Origin: JASLCR01 sp036405235
GTDB lineage: Bacteria; Patescibacteriota; Saccharimonadia; Saccharimonadales; Saccharimonadaceae
Reading direction: 5' to 3'
Assembly (NCBI GenBank): GCA_036405235.1
Contig: DASWYA010000001.1
Location: 186,001-250,000, forward strand
DNA length: 64,000 nucleotides
Both the position numbers and the translations under genes were made by a program. Within the stretch, counting starts at the first letter, position 1; the number at the start of each line of letters is the position of its first letter. Shown in pieces: positions 25,640-32,918 of this stretch. Under the pieces are notes generated by a model, which saw nothing but the letters and a program-made list of their open reading frames with translations, did no database searches and was not told where the DNA came from.

Positions 25640-27403
25640 CGTCTTAGCAAAATAAAATGTAGTAATTAGTCCAATGAGAACCAAAGCTATAAGTAGCCAA
25701 TTTACTGTGGTCTCCTGCAGAGACGCCACCCCACTGTCAGGCGCTAACACGGTCGCCTCGCCTGCCTTGACAACTACACTGTATGGCCCAAGCTTCTGTA
25801 CGCTGTTATCTGGATTGGTGATTTCTACGTAGACAGTGTGCTTGCCAGCTGGCAAGTCTTCGGAAAGCGTGCAGCTCCACTTACCGTTCGCATCAGCTGT
25901 AGTGGTGCAAGTGACTGGATCAGAGTGAACAGTGACGACTACTGTTGCTCCTGGTGTGGCTACCCCACTAAAGGTTGGGAGTGATGGAATAGTCGGTGTC
26001 TTAGTGATAGCCTTGTCGCCATTAACGGCAACAGTTGGACTAGCGTTTTTATGGTAGGTAAAGGTTAGTACATTCTCTCCGGGCGTAAATGTGACAGTCT
26101 TGGCACTTGGCGTAGTGTAACCGGCAATGCTTGGCGGAGTGAAAGTTTTGGTTTGGCCGGAGCGATAGTACTGAGCGAAGCCAGAAGCAAGTTCACTTGC
26201 TTCTTGAGGGGTCGGGTTGGTAGGATCCAGAGGTGCTTTAACGGCAGAGTCTACGATACCGTAGTTGGTGAGGTTCGTACTGCCACTGGTGCGGACGCCA
26301 GTGTATTGGGCTGGCGCTTGTAGCTGATTTCCCTGCTCATCTTTGTAGTGAATGGTAACTGAAGCGGGGTTGATAAGTTGGCCACCGGTTGGATCATGCT
26401 GATCTCCGTTTTGGTTGACATCACCTGTCCACCACCATTCGCTCATAATACCGTCTGGTATATTCTGCGGGTTTGAAGGGCTACTTGTGTAGAGGCGCGT
26501 ATACCACACGTTGTCGAGAACATTTTGAACGATGGAGAGGTCACTGCTGTAGATATCATGTGCAGGGTCGCTTGAATCTTCTATTGACCTGCCCCAAGTA
26601 TTTTGGCCAGCGAAAGCGGTTGGATCGATAGATTGAACAGAAGTGGGAATTACTACCACTGTAATACGGTTAAATATAAAGGCGCCCTCATCTATGGTGG
26701 TAAGCGAAGTAGAAAGGACAACCGACCCAAGTTGATTACTCTGAAATGCATACTTCCCAATACTTGTTACCGAGTCTGGGATATTTACAGACGTAAGTTG
26801 ATTACGGGAAAAAGCGCCAGAACGAATCGTTGATACACTATCTGGGATTGTTAGCGAGACGAGCTGGTTGTTTGAGAATGCATAGTCGCCAATACTTGTC
26901 GTTGAGCTTGAGATGGTCACAGAAGTGAGTTCATTGTTCATGAAAACGTAAGCGCCAATATCTGTTACAGAATTTGGGATAGACACGGATGTGAGCTGAT
27001 TATCGCTGAACGCCTGAACTCCGATATTTGTTACCGAATCTGGAATGATCACAGAGGTTAGTTTATTGTAAGAGAACGCGGCATTTCCGATATTCGTTAC
27101 CGAGTCTGGAATAGTCACAGACGTAAGGTCTTTACCTAGAAATGCCGAGTAGCTGCCGTAGCTAATAGTCGTTACTGCGGTTCCATCGATGCTTTCGGGT
27201 ATTTCAACATCCCGGCTACAGGTCGGTTGCTCAGGGTCATTATTCTCGTTGTTGTAGTATCCTGTTATAGCACCCATTGCACTATTGAACTGAAAACAAC
27301 TGTCTGGAGTGGCAGCGGCATATGCTTGTTGGTATGACGCCAAGCCAACTATACCAGCACTTACGCCGATCACTAATGCTGTCTTGACGAAAAATTGATG
27401 CAC
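25622..27403 (-). CDS. cell-wall-anchored BspA-type leucine-rich repeat protein
   Basis: A 593-aa secreted protein. The signal peptide (TALVIGVSAGIVGLASYQQAYAAA) is followed by eight LRR_5 (BspA/Treponema type) repeats of 22 residues, each like LTSVTIPDSVTNIGNAAFSYNK. A MucBP-like segment follows (VTIHYKDEQGNQLQ ... FTPPSIAGYTT), then an Ig-like domain with one Cys pair (TCTTTADANGKWSCT). The C-terminus has LAPDSG, a hydrophobic span (WLLIALVLIGLITTFYFA) and KTKKARH, which together look like a sortase sorting signal. It uses a GTG start with GGGG upstream. It is probably an adhesin for host or surface contact. Confidence 0.9.
   Translation of the reverse strand: MHQFFVKTALVIGVSAGIVGLASYQQAYAAATPDSCFQFNSAMGAITGYYNNENNDPEQPTCSRDVEIPESIDGTAVTTISYGSYSAFLGKDLTSVTIPDSVTNIGNAAFSYNKLTSVIIPDSVTNIGVQAFSDNQLTSVSIPNSVTDIGAYVFMNNELTSVTISSSTTSIGDYAFSNNQLVSLTIPDSVSTIRSGAFSRNQLTSVNIPDSVTSIGKYAFQSNQLGSVVLSTSLTTIDEGAFIFNRITVVVIPTSVQSIDPTAFAGQNTWGRSIEDSSDPAHDIYSSDLSIVQNVLDNVWYTRLYTSSPSNPQNIPDGIMSEWWWTGDVNQNGDQHDPTGGQLINPASVTIHYKDEQGNQLQAPAQYTGVRTSGSTNLTNYGIVDSAVKAPLDPTNPTPQEASELASGFAQYYRSGQTKTFTPPSIAGYTTPSAKTVTFTPGENVLTFTYHKNASPTVAVNGDKAITKTPTIPSLPTFSGVATPGATVVVTVHSDPVTCTTTADANGKWSCTLSEDLPAGKHTVYVEITNPDNSVQKLGPYSVVVKAGEATVLAPDSGVASLQETTVNWLLIALVLIGLITTFYFAKTKKARH
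26600..27130 (-). repeat. 66-bp repeats encoding BspA-type LRRs
   Basis: Eight in-frame units of 66 bp (22 codons). For example, GTTACCGA(A/G)TCTGGAAT recurs at 27030 and 27096. It is coding repetition, not a CRISPR, since there are no spacers. Confidence 0.85.
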
Positions 27404-27534
27404 CCCTATTGTCCCCTCGCTATATTGCTACTTGAGACTATAGAGTATAAAAGAACAGGAGTCAATCCACTCATGGTTCAAGCTGAGTAATAATGCAGCC
27501 TTGAAATAATACATCAAGCATGTGAACGTTGTAG

Positions 27535-27540
27535 TATAAT
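27535..27540 (+). promoter_or_regulatory. -10 box of the TetR-type regulator
   Basis: Perfect TATAAT ending 6 nt before the ATG at 27547, predicting a leaderless mRNA. Confidence 0.6.
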
Positions 27541-27546
27541 TGCTCT

Positions 27547-28140
27547 ATGAGTGAGCCAATGGGATTGAGGGAACGAAAGAAAATACAGACAAGACAGGCC
27601 ATGCTGAAAAGCGCCTATGAACTATTTGAACAAAAAGGATACAATCAGACCTCAATTGAAGAAATAGCCTCGAGAGCTAATTTTGCTCCACGTACTTTTT
27701 TCCTCCACTTTACTTCTAAGGAAGATCTTTTGTTTCCTCAGTCAGAAGAGCTATTGCAGCGATTGGTAGAAACATTTGAGAATCGTGGCAAGACATCAGC
27801 TGTTGAGGCGTTTAAGCAGTGGCAGGCCGAAGAGATGACCCCTATGTTGCTAGAAAACAAGCAAAAGGAGGCACTCCGTCGGCGCTTAATCCCCGAGAGT
27901 CGGCAGCTGCAAGCTCGTGTGCAATACTATGTTGACGAGACTCGACGTCTTCTTGCTGCAGAGATTGCTAAAGATAGAGGTCTGTCGTCTGTCGATCTTA
28001 CTTCAAATATTGTCGCAACCGCTGTTGTGTCTACGTTTAGTAACATTTATGACAATGGCATGCAACAGCTTTCTCAACATGAGATCACGAAATCTATTCG
28101 TGAGGCTCTGGAGGTACTTGGCGCAGTACCGAGCGTATAA
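27547..28140 (+). CDS. TetR family transcriptional regulator
   Basis: This 197-aa protein has an N-terminal helix-turn-helix: RQAMLKSAYELFEQKGYNQTSIEEIASRANFAPRTFFLHFTSKEDLLF, the canonical TetR DNA-binding domain (residues about 14-62). An all-helical ligand and dimerisation domain follows. It is divergent from the LRR surface-protein gene with 143 bp between starts, so control of that gene or of itself is possible; no clear palindromic operator stands out. TetR proteins are usually repressors released by a small ligand, which is unknown here. Confidence 0.9.
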   Translation: MSEPMGLRERKKIQTRQAMLKSAYELFEQKGYNQTSIEEIASRANFAPRTFFLHFTSKEDLLFPQSEELLQRLVETFENRGKTSAVEAFKQWQAEEMTPMLLENKQKEALRRRLIPESRQLQARVQYYVDETRRLLAAEIAKDRGLSSVDLTSNIVATAVVSTFSNIYDNGMQQLSQHEITKSIREALEVLGAVPSV

Positions 28141-28165
28141 CTCGCCTGCTCTACTTTAGCTAGTA

Positions 28166-28273
28166 TTATTTGATGTCGGAGATGATGGTTTCACAGGCAA
28201 TCTTGCCGGCAAGATGAGCTTTCTTGTCTTTCGCCGCTTTGTATTTGACCTCGCAGTTACGGTCGCCAGATAA
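28166..28273 (-). pseudogene. remnant of a coding sequence (35 codons)
   Basis: An open frame ending in TAA encodes LSGDRNCEVKYKAAKDKKAH... to ETIISDIK, with a coding-like composition and two Cys. There is no ATG, GTG or TTG start, and an in-frame TGA lies directly upstream. It looks like the 3' end of a degraded gene. The 108-aa ORF just upstream is in another frame, so a simple frameshift joining them is possible but not shown. Confidence 0.4.
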
Positions 28274-28278
28274 TCAAT

Positions 28279-28605
28279 TCATTGTAGATCCAGCACACTT
28301 CCTGGACCAGTGTAGTCACCGCTAACTATATGCTCACCCTGATTTGCCTCATGATCATACTGCACGAACTGACTCTCGTCCTCGCTCCAGTATCCGAATA
28401 AAGTAGACATAAGCACGTTATTCATCCTTAGAATTGGAGGTTCTACTGAAGTGTCTAGTTCGAGTCTGCTGGATGTATCCGTAGGGTCAACTACAGCGCC
28501 ACTTAAGGCGATATTGCCAAAATTATTTACGACGATAGCGCCATCAAATACTTCACTTGCACTTGGAACATGATCTGCGGCAGTGAATAGTACTCTAGAT
28601 CTCAT
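28279..28605 (-). CDS. hypothetical protein (108 aa)
   Basis: A 108-aa acidic protein, probably all beta (DGAIVVNNFGNIALSGAVVDPTDTSS...). It has no signal peptide, Cys or membrane span, and I do not recognise it. It lies downstream of a pilin-like gene on the same strand. A weak TAATGT lies 6 nt before the ATG. The composition is coding-like, but the adjacent decayed fragment raises the chance that this too is part of a degenerating locus. Confidence 0.55.
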   Translation of the reverse strand: MRSRVLFTAADHVPSASEVFDGAIVVNNFGNIALSGAVVDPTDTSSRLELDTSVEPPILRMNNVLMSTLFGYWSEDESQFVQYDHEANQGEHIVSGDYTGPGSVLDLQ

Positions 28606-28690
28606 ACGATTACATTAGCATAAATATTATAAAAAGTCAATATGCAGAGAGTGAGAGATGCTGCAATCAAAGCGTGCTTCTTCACCTAGC

Positions 28691-29236
28691 CTACTCGTTG
28701 CGCATATACAGCTGACACCACACTCGTTGGCCATCGTTACCAGGTACAAACTCATCTGTATTACCGGATGGAGGTTTGCAATCACTTGAGCTTCCTTTCA
28801 CATACCAAGTAATTAACGCTCGACCATCTACTAGAACACCCCAGTATCTAATACCAGCACTCTTTATGCCGGACGTTCCTTGTATTTGATCTGTAATCAC
28901 ATTTGGTAAAGTGCCGACTGTTCTAAGCTTGGTTAATAAGGTGGGATTAACCTCTGTGCTTCCATCTTCACCGCAGTCTTTTACGCCATTACCGTTTGTG
29001 TCGGTATTGTTTTCACCTAGACAACCTGATTCAGTGGGCCACTCTCCATTCTGGATCTTATACAATCTCAGCATCTTAATATATTGAGCGGCAGCACCTG
29101 ATTGACTGACATTCTTTGCTCTTGTTTGAATACCGTTGAAAGCAACGACTGTTGTAGCCGCTAAAATTGCAATTATTACGATCACAATAAGAAGTTCAAC
29201 GATCGTAAAGCCTAACTGTTTTTGTTTTGCCCACAT
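28691..29236 (-). CDS. type IV pilin-like protein
   Basis: This 181-aa protein has a short basic leader and then GFTIVELLIVIVIIAILAATTVVAFNGIQTRAKN, a textbook prepilin with cleavage after Gly, Glu5 and a hydrophobic helix. The head domain has Cys pairs (SGCLGEN, VKDCGED, SDCKPP, VWCQLY) and a DTNGNGVKD loop that resembles a Ca-binding EF-type or DxDxDG site. TGA-TATAAT lies about 10 nt before the ATG. It is the third prepilin-type N-terminus in the window after the RCC1 protein and the 203-aa pilin. Confidence 0.9.
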   Translation of the reverse strand: MWAKQKQLGFTIVELLIVIVIIAILAATTVVAFNGIQTRAKNVSQSGAAAQYIKMLRLYKIQNGEWPTESGCLGENNTDTNGNGVKDCGEDGSTEVNPTLLTKLRTVGTLPNVITDQIQGTSGIKSAGIRYWGVLVDGRALITWYVKGSSSDCKPPSGNTDEFVPGNDGQRVWCQLYMRNE

Positions 29237-29317
29237 AGATCTTCTAATTATATCAAAAAAGACTTCAGGCGAGGTCTTGCATAATGCTTATGCTTAGCTG
29301 GGGCTAGTGGATGTGTT

Positions 29318-29851
29318 TCAGGAAGAGGGTCTAGCTTTAATGACATTAAGGATGTCATTACTGACTGAGTTAAGAGATCTAGAGGCATCAATTTTGTAGG
29401 TGCAATCTAAGTATTTTTCATCTAGTTTCTTTTTTCTAGCTAGAATAGTGTTAAGTTCCGAGGACTTCTTCCCATAGTCGTTATCAATTCGTGAACGTAG
29501 ACGCTCCTTAAGTTCATCGTTACCAATAAGTAGGTATATAACCTTGTCAAAGAGATCCAGTATCTCACTATCGTTCTCTGAAACGCCAAAAACTATAATA
29601 TCTTTGTTTCGAGCATCTTGTTTTAACAATTCGAAAGCGTTCTTATACAATCGCCATTCATGTTTATCAAACCAGTCAGACTCTCGTGCTTCGGCGGGCG
29701 GTATATCGACTTTCTTGCCACTTACTTTATTATGAGCGCCACCAAATTGTGAGTCATCAAGGTCATAGACCTCCATACCCTTACCTTTAAAACTTCTTTG
29801 TATTGTTGTTTTTCCTATTCCTGGTGCGCCAGTTACATATATAAAGGACAT
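29318..29851 (-). CDS. P-loop NTPase, kinase-like
   Basis: A 177-aa protein with Walker A GAPGIGKTTI at residues 8-17. A kinase-like core follows (EVYDLDDSQFGG, IVFGVSENDSEILDLFDKVIYLLI) and then a charged helical lid (ELKERLRSRIDNDYGKKSSELNTILARKKKLDEKYLDC). This is the size and layout of nucleoside or small-molecule kinases of the AAA_18/AAA_33 type. The substrate is unknown. TATAGT ends 6 nt before the ATG, so it is transcribed alone without a leader. Confidence 0.8.
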   Translation of the reverse strand: MSFIYVTGAPGIGKTTIQRSFKGKGMEVYDLDDSQFGGAHNKVSGKKVDIPPAEARESDWFDKHEWRLYKNAFELLKQDARNKDIIVFGVSENDSEILDLFDKVIYLLIGNDELKERLRSRIDNDYGKKSSELNTILARKKKLDEKYLDCTYKIDASRSLNSVSNDILNVIKARPSS

Positions 29852-29857
29852 GAACTA

Positions 29858-29863
29858 ACTATA
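29858..29863 (-). promoter_or_regulatory. -10 box of the P-loop kinase-like gene
   Basis: Minus-strand TATAGT ending 6 nt before the ATG at 29851. Confidence 0.5.
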
Positions 29864-29902
29864 ACAGAAGCTCCCGCCTAAGTATTTCGTAGTGCTTATG
29901 GC

Positions 29903-29920
29903 TGGCTGGAGTGGAGGGAT
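29903..29920. repeat. partial copy of the tRNA-Gln 3' end
   Basis: TGGCTGGAGTGGAGGGAT matches 30081-30098 (CCA end, acceptor strand and start of the T stem) in 17 of 18 bases. The rest of a tRNA is absent. It could be a trace of a second tRNA or an old integration target. Confidence 0.5.
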
Positions 29921-29939
29921 ATCGGCTAAGACCTCCTCC

Positions 29940-30025
29940 GCTTGCTCGAAAAATAAGCAAGCTAATTTTTCTTCACTGCACTACGCCGAACCCCGCGATG
30001 TTTTGTTTCACAAAACCGGGGTTTC
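29940..30025. other. two hairpins downstream of tRNA-Gln
   Basis: GCTTGCT/AGCAAGC (29940-29962), followed on the plus strand by TAATTTTTC, and AACCCCG/CGGGGTT with inner GTTTTG/CAAAAC (about 29989-30025). No gene lies in 29852-30080. These may be terminators or parts of an uncharacterised structured transcript. Confidence 0.45.
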
Positions 30026-30043
30026 AAATCTTCAGCTCTAGAA

Positions 30044-30081
30044 ATGAAAATATCCCGACCAGAAGGTCGAGACATTTTCAT
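30044..30081 (-). terminator. 17-bp hairpin directly after tRNA-Gln
   Basis: On the minus strand the last A of the tRNA CCA begins a hairpin that pairs at all 17 positions (two G-U) around a UUCU loop, ending in ATTTTCATTTC. It is probably the tRNA terminator or processing signal. Confidence 0.65.
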
Positions 30082-30155
30082 GGCTGGGGTGGAGGGATTC
30101 GAACCCCCGAATGCCGGAACCAAAATCCGGTGCCTTACCACTTGGCGACACCCCA
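30081..30155 (-). tRNA. tRNA-Gln(UUG)
   Basis: A complete cloverleaf of 75 nt read on the minus strand. The acceptor is TGGGGTG/CACCCCA, the D arm is GCC..AAGTGGTAAGGC, and the anticodon stem CCGGA/TCCGG carries the loop TTTTGGT (anticodon TTG). The T arm is CGGGGGTTCGAATCCCTC, the discriminator is G, and CCA is encoded. The 5'-terminal U of the acceptor fits bacterial tRNA-Gln. Confidence 0.97.
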
Positions 30156-30198
30156 ATATGTGTAGCGCGTCTACCAGCATAGCATATTTACTGGGGTG

Positions 30199-30236
30199 AA
30201 AAAAGCCCGCCTGTGGCGGGAGTGGCGGGCTTTTTT
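30199..30236. terminator. strong bidirectional terminator after greA
   Basis: AAAAAAGCCCGCC and GGCGGGCTTTTTT form a 13-bp stem with a 12-nt loop, with A and T runs on both sides. It ends greA transcription (stop at 30253, minus) just before tRNA-Gln. Confidence 0.9.
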
Positions 30237-30252
30237 CGCTTGCGAGAGGATT

Positions 30253-30720
30253 CTATGCGATGCTTACAAGCTGCATTTGACGATTCTTGAGGCCGCTTCC
30301 CCACTCGATCGTCTCTTTAATCGTCTTGCCAATCAGGCTCCTGCCGAGCGGACTTTGTGCTGAAATGCGTCCGTCGCTTGGGTTTGCTTCGATACTATCG
30401 ACAATCGTATAGCGCACGATTCGGCCTTGCATATCGATAAGCTCGACGACGGAGCCAAGAGCTACCTTTAGAGCGTCACGCTTGCGAGGAAAAAGCTTGG
30501 CGCTTTTTAGGACGAGCTGTTTGTCTGCAAGCTCGCTCTCGATGATTTCAAGCTGTGCGAGTCGTTCGATACGGTCAAGTCGTTCGTCATGGCCATCTAT
30601 CTTGTCTAAGTCGCGCAGGTCGGCAATTGCCTGAGCTTGTCGGCGTTCTAGTTTAGCTACAGATTTCTTGAGTTCTTTCATGCCTTTTTTGCTGAGTAGT
30701 GTGGTGATTTTTTCTGTCAT
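30253..30720 (-). CDS. greA: transcription elongation factor GreA-like
   Basis: This 155-aa protein has an N-terminal antiparallel coiled coil (about residues 8-75, LLSKKGMKELKKSVAKLERR ... DERLDRIERLAQLEIIESELADKQ) and a C-terminal FKBP-like domain (VALGSVVELIDMQGRIVRYTIVDSIEANPSDGRISAQSPLGRSLIGKTIKETIEW). GreA enters the RNA polymerase secondary channel to rescue backtracked complexes; the acidic tip (DLDKIDGHDE) is present. The perfect Shine-Dalgarno AAAGGAGGT lies close to the ATG. Upstream is a pair of TTCAGGTT direct repeats. Confidence 0.9.
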   Translation of the reverse strand: MTEKITTLLSKKGMKELKKSVAKLERRQAQAIADLRDLDKIDGHDERLDRIERLAQLEIIESELADKQLVLKSAKLFPRKRDALKVALGSVVELIDMQGRIVRYTIVDSIEANPSDGRISAQSPLGRSLIGKTIKETIEWGSGLKNRQMQLVSIA

Positions 30721-30783
30721 AGTACCTCCTTTTAGCTGTCTGGTAGCCGATTGTTTTGGCTACTGAGAGTAGTATGTATGTAA

Positions 30784-30802
30784 AACCTGAAGGCAACCTG
30801 AA
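30784..30802 (-). promoter_or_regulatory. direct repeat, candidate response-regulator operator
   Basis: Minus-strand TTCAGGTT-GCC-TTCAGGTT: two identical 8-mers one helical turn (11 bp) apart, upstream of greA and just past the end of the histidine kinase gene. This geometry is typical of OmpR/PhoB-type binding sites. Confidence 0.5.
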
Positions 30803-30815
30803 AATTCTAGTGGTT

Positions 30816-31826
30816 TTAGGCGCTTTTTTTGAACACTATAACAACAGAGGTAGTTTTGTCGGGTATACTTGTGATTTTAATGTCTGCATCGTGAAGGTCG
30901 GCTATCTTTTTTGCAAGGCTCAGGCCGAGCCCGTAGCCACTTGAGTCTTCGTTTGATGTACGTGATTTTTCTCCACGGTAGAATCGCTCGAAGACATGAG
31001 GTAAATCATCAGGTGCGATACCCTTGCCTTGGTTTATAATCTCTACGGCAATTGATCCACTTCGATCTTTTGTGTAGATATCTATCGGCGAGTCTTCGGG
31101 ACTATAGCGGAGTGCGTTGTCGACGAGGATCATTAGAAGTTCCGTGAGGCTCGCTTCGTTGCCAATGATATGATTCTTGCTCTCAAGATGTAGTTTGATC
31201 CTGCCGCCGCCGTCTTTCTTATGAAGTTTGGTCACAGCTTTTACGCTGTCGTTAAGCGAAGCTTTCGTAAGGCTTAAGCCGGAGAAATCCTGCTTGGAAA
31301 GCTTAAGTAGAACATTTGAAAGATCGCTTAGACGATTAACTTCCTCTAAATTACTCTCAAGCAACTCTCGCATATCTGACTTTGAAAGGCTCTTATCTCT
31401 GAGAGCAACCTCAAGCTCACTTTTCATGACAGCAAGTGGCGTACGAAGCTCGTGGCTGGCATCTGACGTGAAGCGGCTTTGTGCTTCATGCGACTCTTCG
31501 ATTGGCTTAAGGCTCCGGCGTGCGAGGAGGTAGCTTCCGCAACCACCTGCAACGAGTATGAGAAGGTTTGTGTAGAATAATGCAAAGAATAACCTAGTCT
31601 CACTCTCGTGTAGCTGAATAGTGCGGAAAGTATCAAGCTGTCTTAGCTCGGCGGGATCGGCGTTTCTGCCGTGTTCAACCCGACTTGAAAAAGAATTAAA
31701 ACGAGTGTCGAGCTCGGCTCTAGAAATCTGGTAGATAATGGTACTAAAGAGCAAACTGATCCCTATAAGGATCAGCAAGTACCAAGCGGTTAGCTTGACA
31801 GTGGTAGACTCAAACATTTGTTTCAC
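30816..31826 (-). CDS. sensor histidine kinase
   Basis: A 336-aa membrane kinase with two spans (AWYLLILIGISLLFSTIIYQI and ALFYTNLLILVAGGCGSYLLA) enclosing a short external domain of about 50 residues. The dimerisation H-box is FTSDASHELRTPLAVMKSELE, followed by N-box LVDNALRYSPED, G1/F boxes GKGIAPDDLPHVFERFYRGEKS and G2 SGYGLGLSLAKKI. No clear HAMP domain is seen. It overlaps the response regulator gene by 4 nt (ATGA), so the two form one two-component system. The signal is unknown. Confidence 0.95.
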   Translation of the reverse strand: MKQMFESTTVKLTAWYLLILIGISLLFSTIIYQISRAELDTRFNSFSSRVEHGRNADPAELRQLDTFRTIQLHESETRLFFALFYTNLLILVAGGCGSYLLARRSLKPIEESHEAQSRFTSDASHELRTPLAVMKSELEVALRDKSLSKSDMRELLESNLEEVNRLSDLSNVLLKLSKQDFSGLSLTKASLNDSVKAVTKLHKKDGGGRIKLHLESKNHIIGNEASLTELLMILVDNALRYSPEDSPIDIYTKDRSGSIAVEIINQGKGIAPDDLPHVFERFYRGEKSRTSNEDSSGYGLGLSLAKKIADLHDADIKITSIPDKTTSVVIVFKKSA

Positions 31827-32500
31827 GACTTAGTATTCAGACGATAGCCAAAGCCGCGTACTGTCCCGATGAGGTCTTTTTTGAACGGTTTATCAATCTT
31901 GTTACGCAGATACTTTATATATACCTCTACAGTATTTGGCAGGATGTCTGCGTCATAATCCCAGACGTGTGCAATGATAGAATCCTTCGAAAGTATACGA
32001 TTTTTATTGCGCATCAAATATTCTAATAGTCCAAATTCCTTTGAGGTTAGCGCAATATCTTTACCACTTCGCGAGACGGTGTAGTTGGCTGTGTCCAGCG
32101 TGAGGTCATCGGCTGTCAAGATAGTGCTTTGTTGCTCTGAAGGGCGTCTAAGCAAGGCCCGTACCCGTGCTAGCAGCTCCTCGATGGCAAATGGTTTTAC
32201 GAGATAGTCGTCTGCTCCGCTGTCGAGACCAGCTGTCTTATCTTCTGTACGGCCGAGTGCTGTCAGGAAAAGTACTGGCGTGTGAATCTTTTCTTTCCTC
32301 ATGCTCTCAACGATTTGCAGGCCATTAAATTCTCCAGGAATCATCCGGTCGATGATCGCCACGTCATACGGCTCGGTTGTTGCCATGGCATGACCTTCAT
32401 CACCATCAAAGCAAATGTCTACAGCATAGCTTTCTTGCTCAAGCGCACGCTTCAGTGCACGTGCAATTTTGTGCTCATCCTCTATAACAAGAATTCTCAT
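31823..32500 (-). CDS. OmpR/PhoB-family response regulator
   Basis: A 225-aa protein. The receiver domain (residues 1-115) has acidic pocket residues at 7-9, phospho-acceptor Asp51 in AIIDRMIPG, and the conserved Lys in DDYLVKPFAIEELLARV. The winged-helix DNA-binding domain (about 128-222) includes LTSKEFGLLEYLMRNKNRILSKDSIIAHVW and NTVEVYIKYLRNKID. TATACT ends 7 nt before the ATG (32508-32513, minus), a leaderless promoter. Its target may include the 11-bp direct repeat upstream of greA, immediately past the kinase gene. Confidence 0.95.
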   Translation of the reverse strand: MRILVIEDEHKIARALKRALEQESYAVDICFDGDEGHAMATTEPYDVAIIDRMIPGEFNGLQIVESMRKEKIHTPVLFLTALGRTEDKTAGLDSGADDYLVKPFAIEELLARVRALLRRPSEQQSTILTADDLTLDTANYTVSRSGKDIALTSKEFGLLEYLMRNKNRILSKDSIIAHVWDYDADILPNTVEVYIKYLRNKIDKPFKKDLIGTVRGFGYRLNTKS

Positions 32501-32507
32501 AATACAA

Positions 32508-32513
32508 AGTATA
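32508..32513 (-). promoter_or_regulatory. -10 box of the two-component operon
   Basis: Minus-strand TATACT ending 7 nt before the response-regulator ATG at 32500. Confidence 0.55.
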
Positions 32514-32536
32514 CAATAACTACACTGAAAGGAAGC

Positions 32537-32857
32537 TTAAGTAGTTGGGTCACCGTATTGCTCGGACCAATCTTGCATGTTTTGCAGGATTGGTAGAAGT
32601 GCTTCGCCTTTTTTAGTTAGGCTGTATTCGCAGCGTCGGTCAGTGGTGGTGGGATGTTTAGTGATAATTTCTTCATCTTCAAGCATTGTTAGGCGTGCAG
32701 ATAAGGTGCGTGGATTGATGTTGCCGACAAGGTCTTGGAGCTGGCAAAAACGAACAACTTTTTCGTTGATAAAAAACCTAAGCAGCTCAGGCGTCCATTT
32801 ATCGCCTATAATGTCGGCAGCCGCTCGTACGGAATCAAGTTTTACAGTTGCACTCAT
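32537..32857 (-). CDS. HxlR family transcriptional regulator
   Basis: A winged-helix regulator of 106 aa from the preferred ATG at 32857. DIIGDKWTPELLRFFINEKVVRFCQLQDLVGNINPRTLSARLTMLEDEEIITK is the characteristic HxlR helix-turn-helix, and TDRRCEYSLTKKGEALLPIL is the wing. The frame could begin at 32872, but those five codons contain a TATAGT -10 box (32864-32869, minus) that ends 6 nt before the downstream ATG. The single N-terminal-half Cys (RFCQLQ) resembles redox-sensing HxlR proteins. Targets unknown. Confidence 0.92.
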   Translation of the reverse strand: MSATVKLDSVRAAADIIGDKWTPELLRFFINEKVVRFCQLQDLVGNINPRTLSARLTMLEDEEIITKHPTTTDRRCEYSLTKKGEALLPILQNMQDWSEQYGDPTT

Positions 32858-32903
32858 GTTTATACTATACATTTTCTAGCGAAGATAGTCAAAGATACTA
32901 AGG

Positions 32904-32909
32904 TATAAT
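32904..32909 (+). promoter_or_regulatory. -10 box of the PAP2/lipid-kinase/tgt operon
   Basis: Perfect TATAAT ending 9 nt before the ATG at 32919; GTGGGAG lies between and could act as a weak ribosome site. Confidence 0.6.
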
Positions 32910-32918
32910 AGTGGGAGT

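Noticed and set aside
26600..27130. Regular 66-bp repeats as a CRISPR array
   Set aside because: The repeats are contiguous, in frame and diverged, and encode LRR units; there are no spacers and no cas genes.
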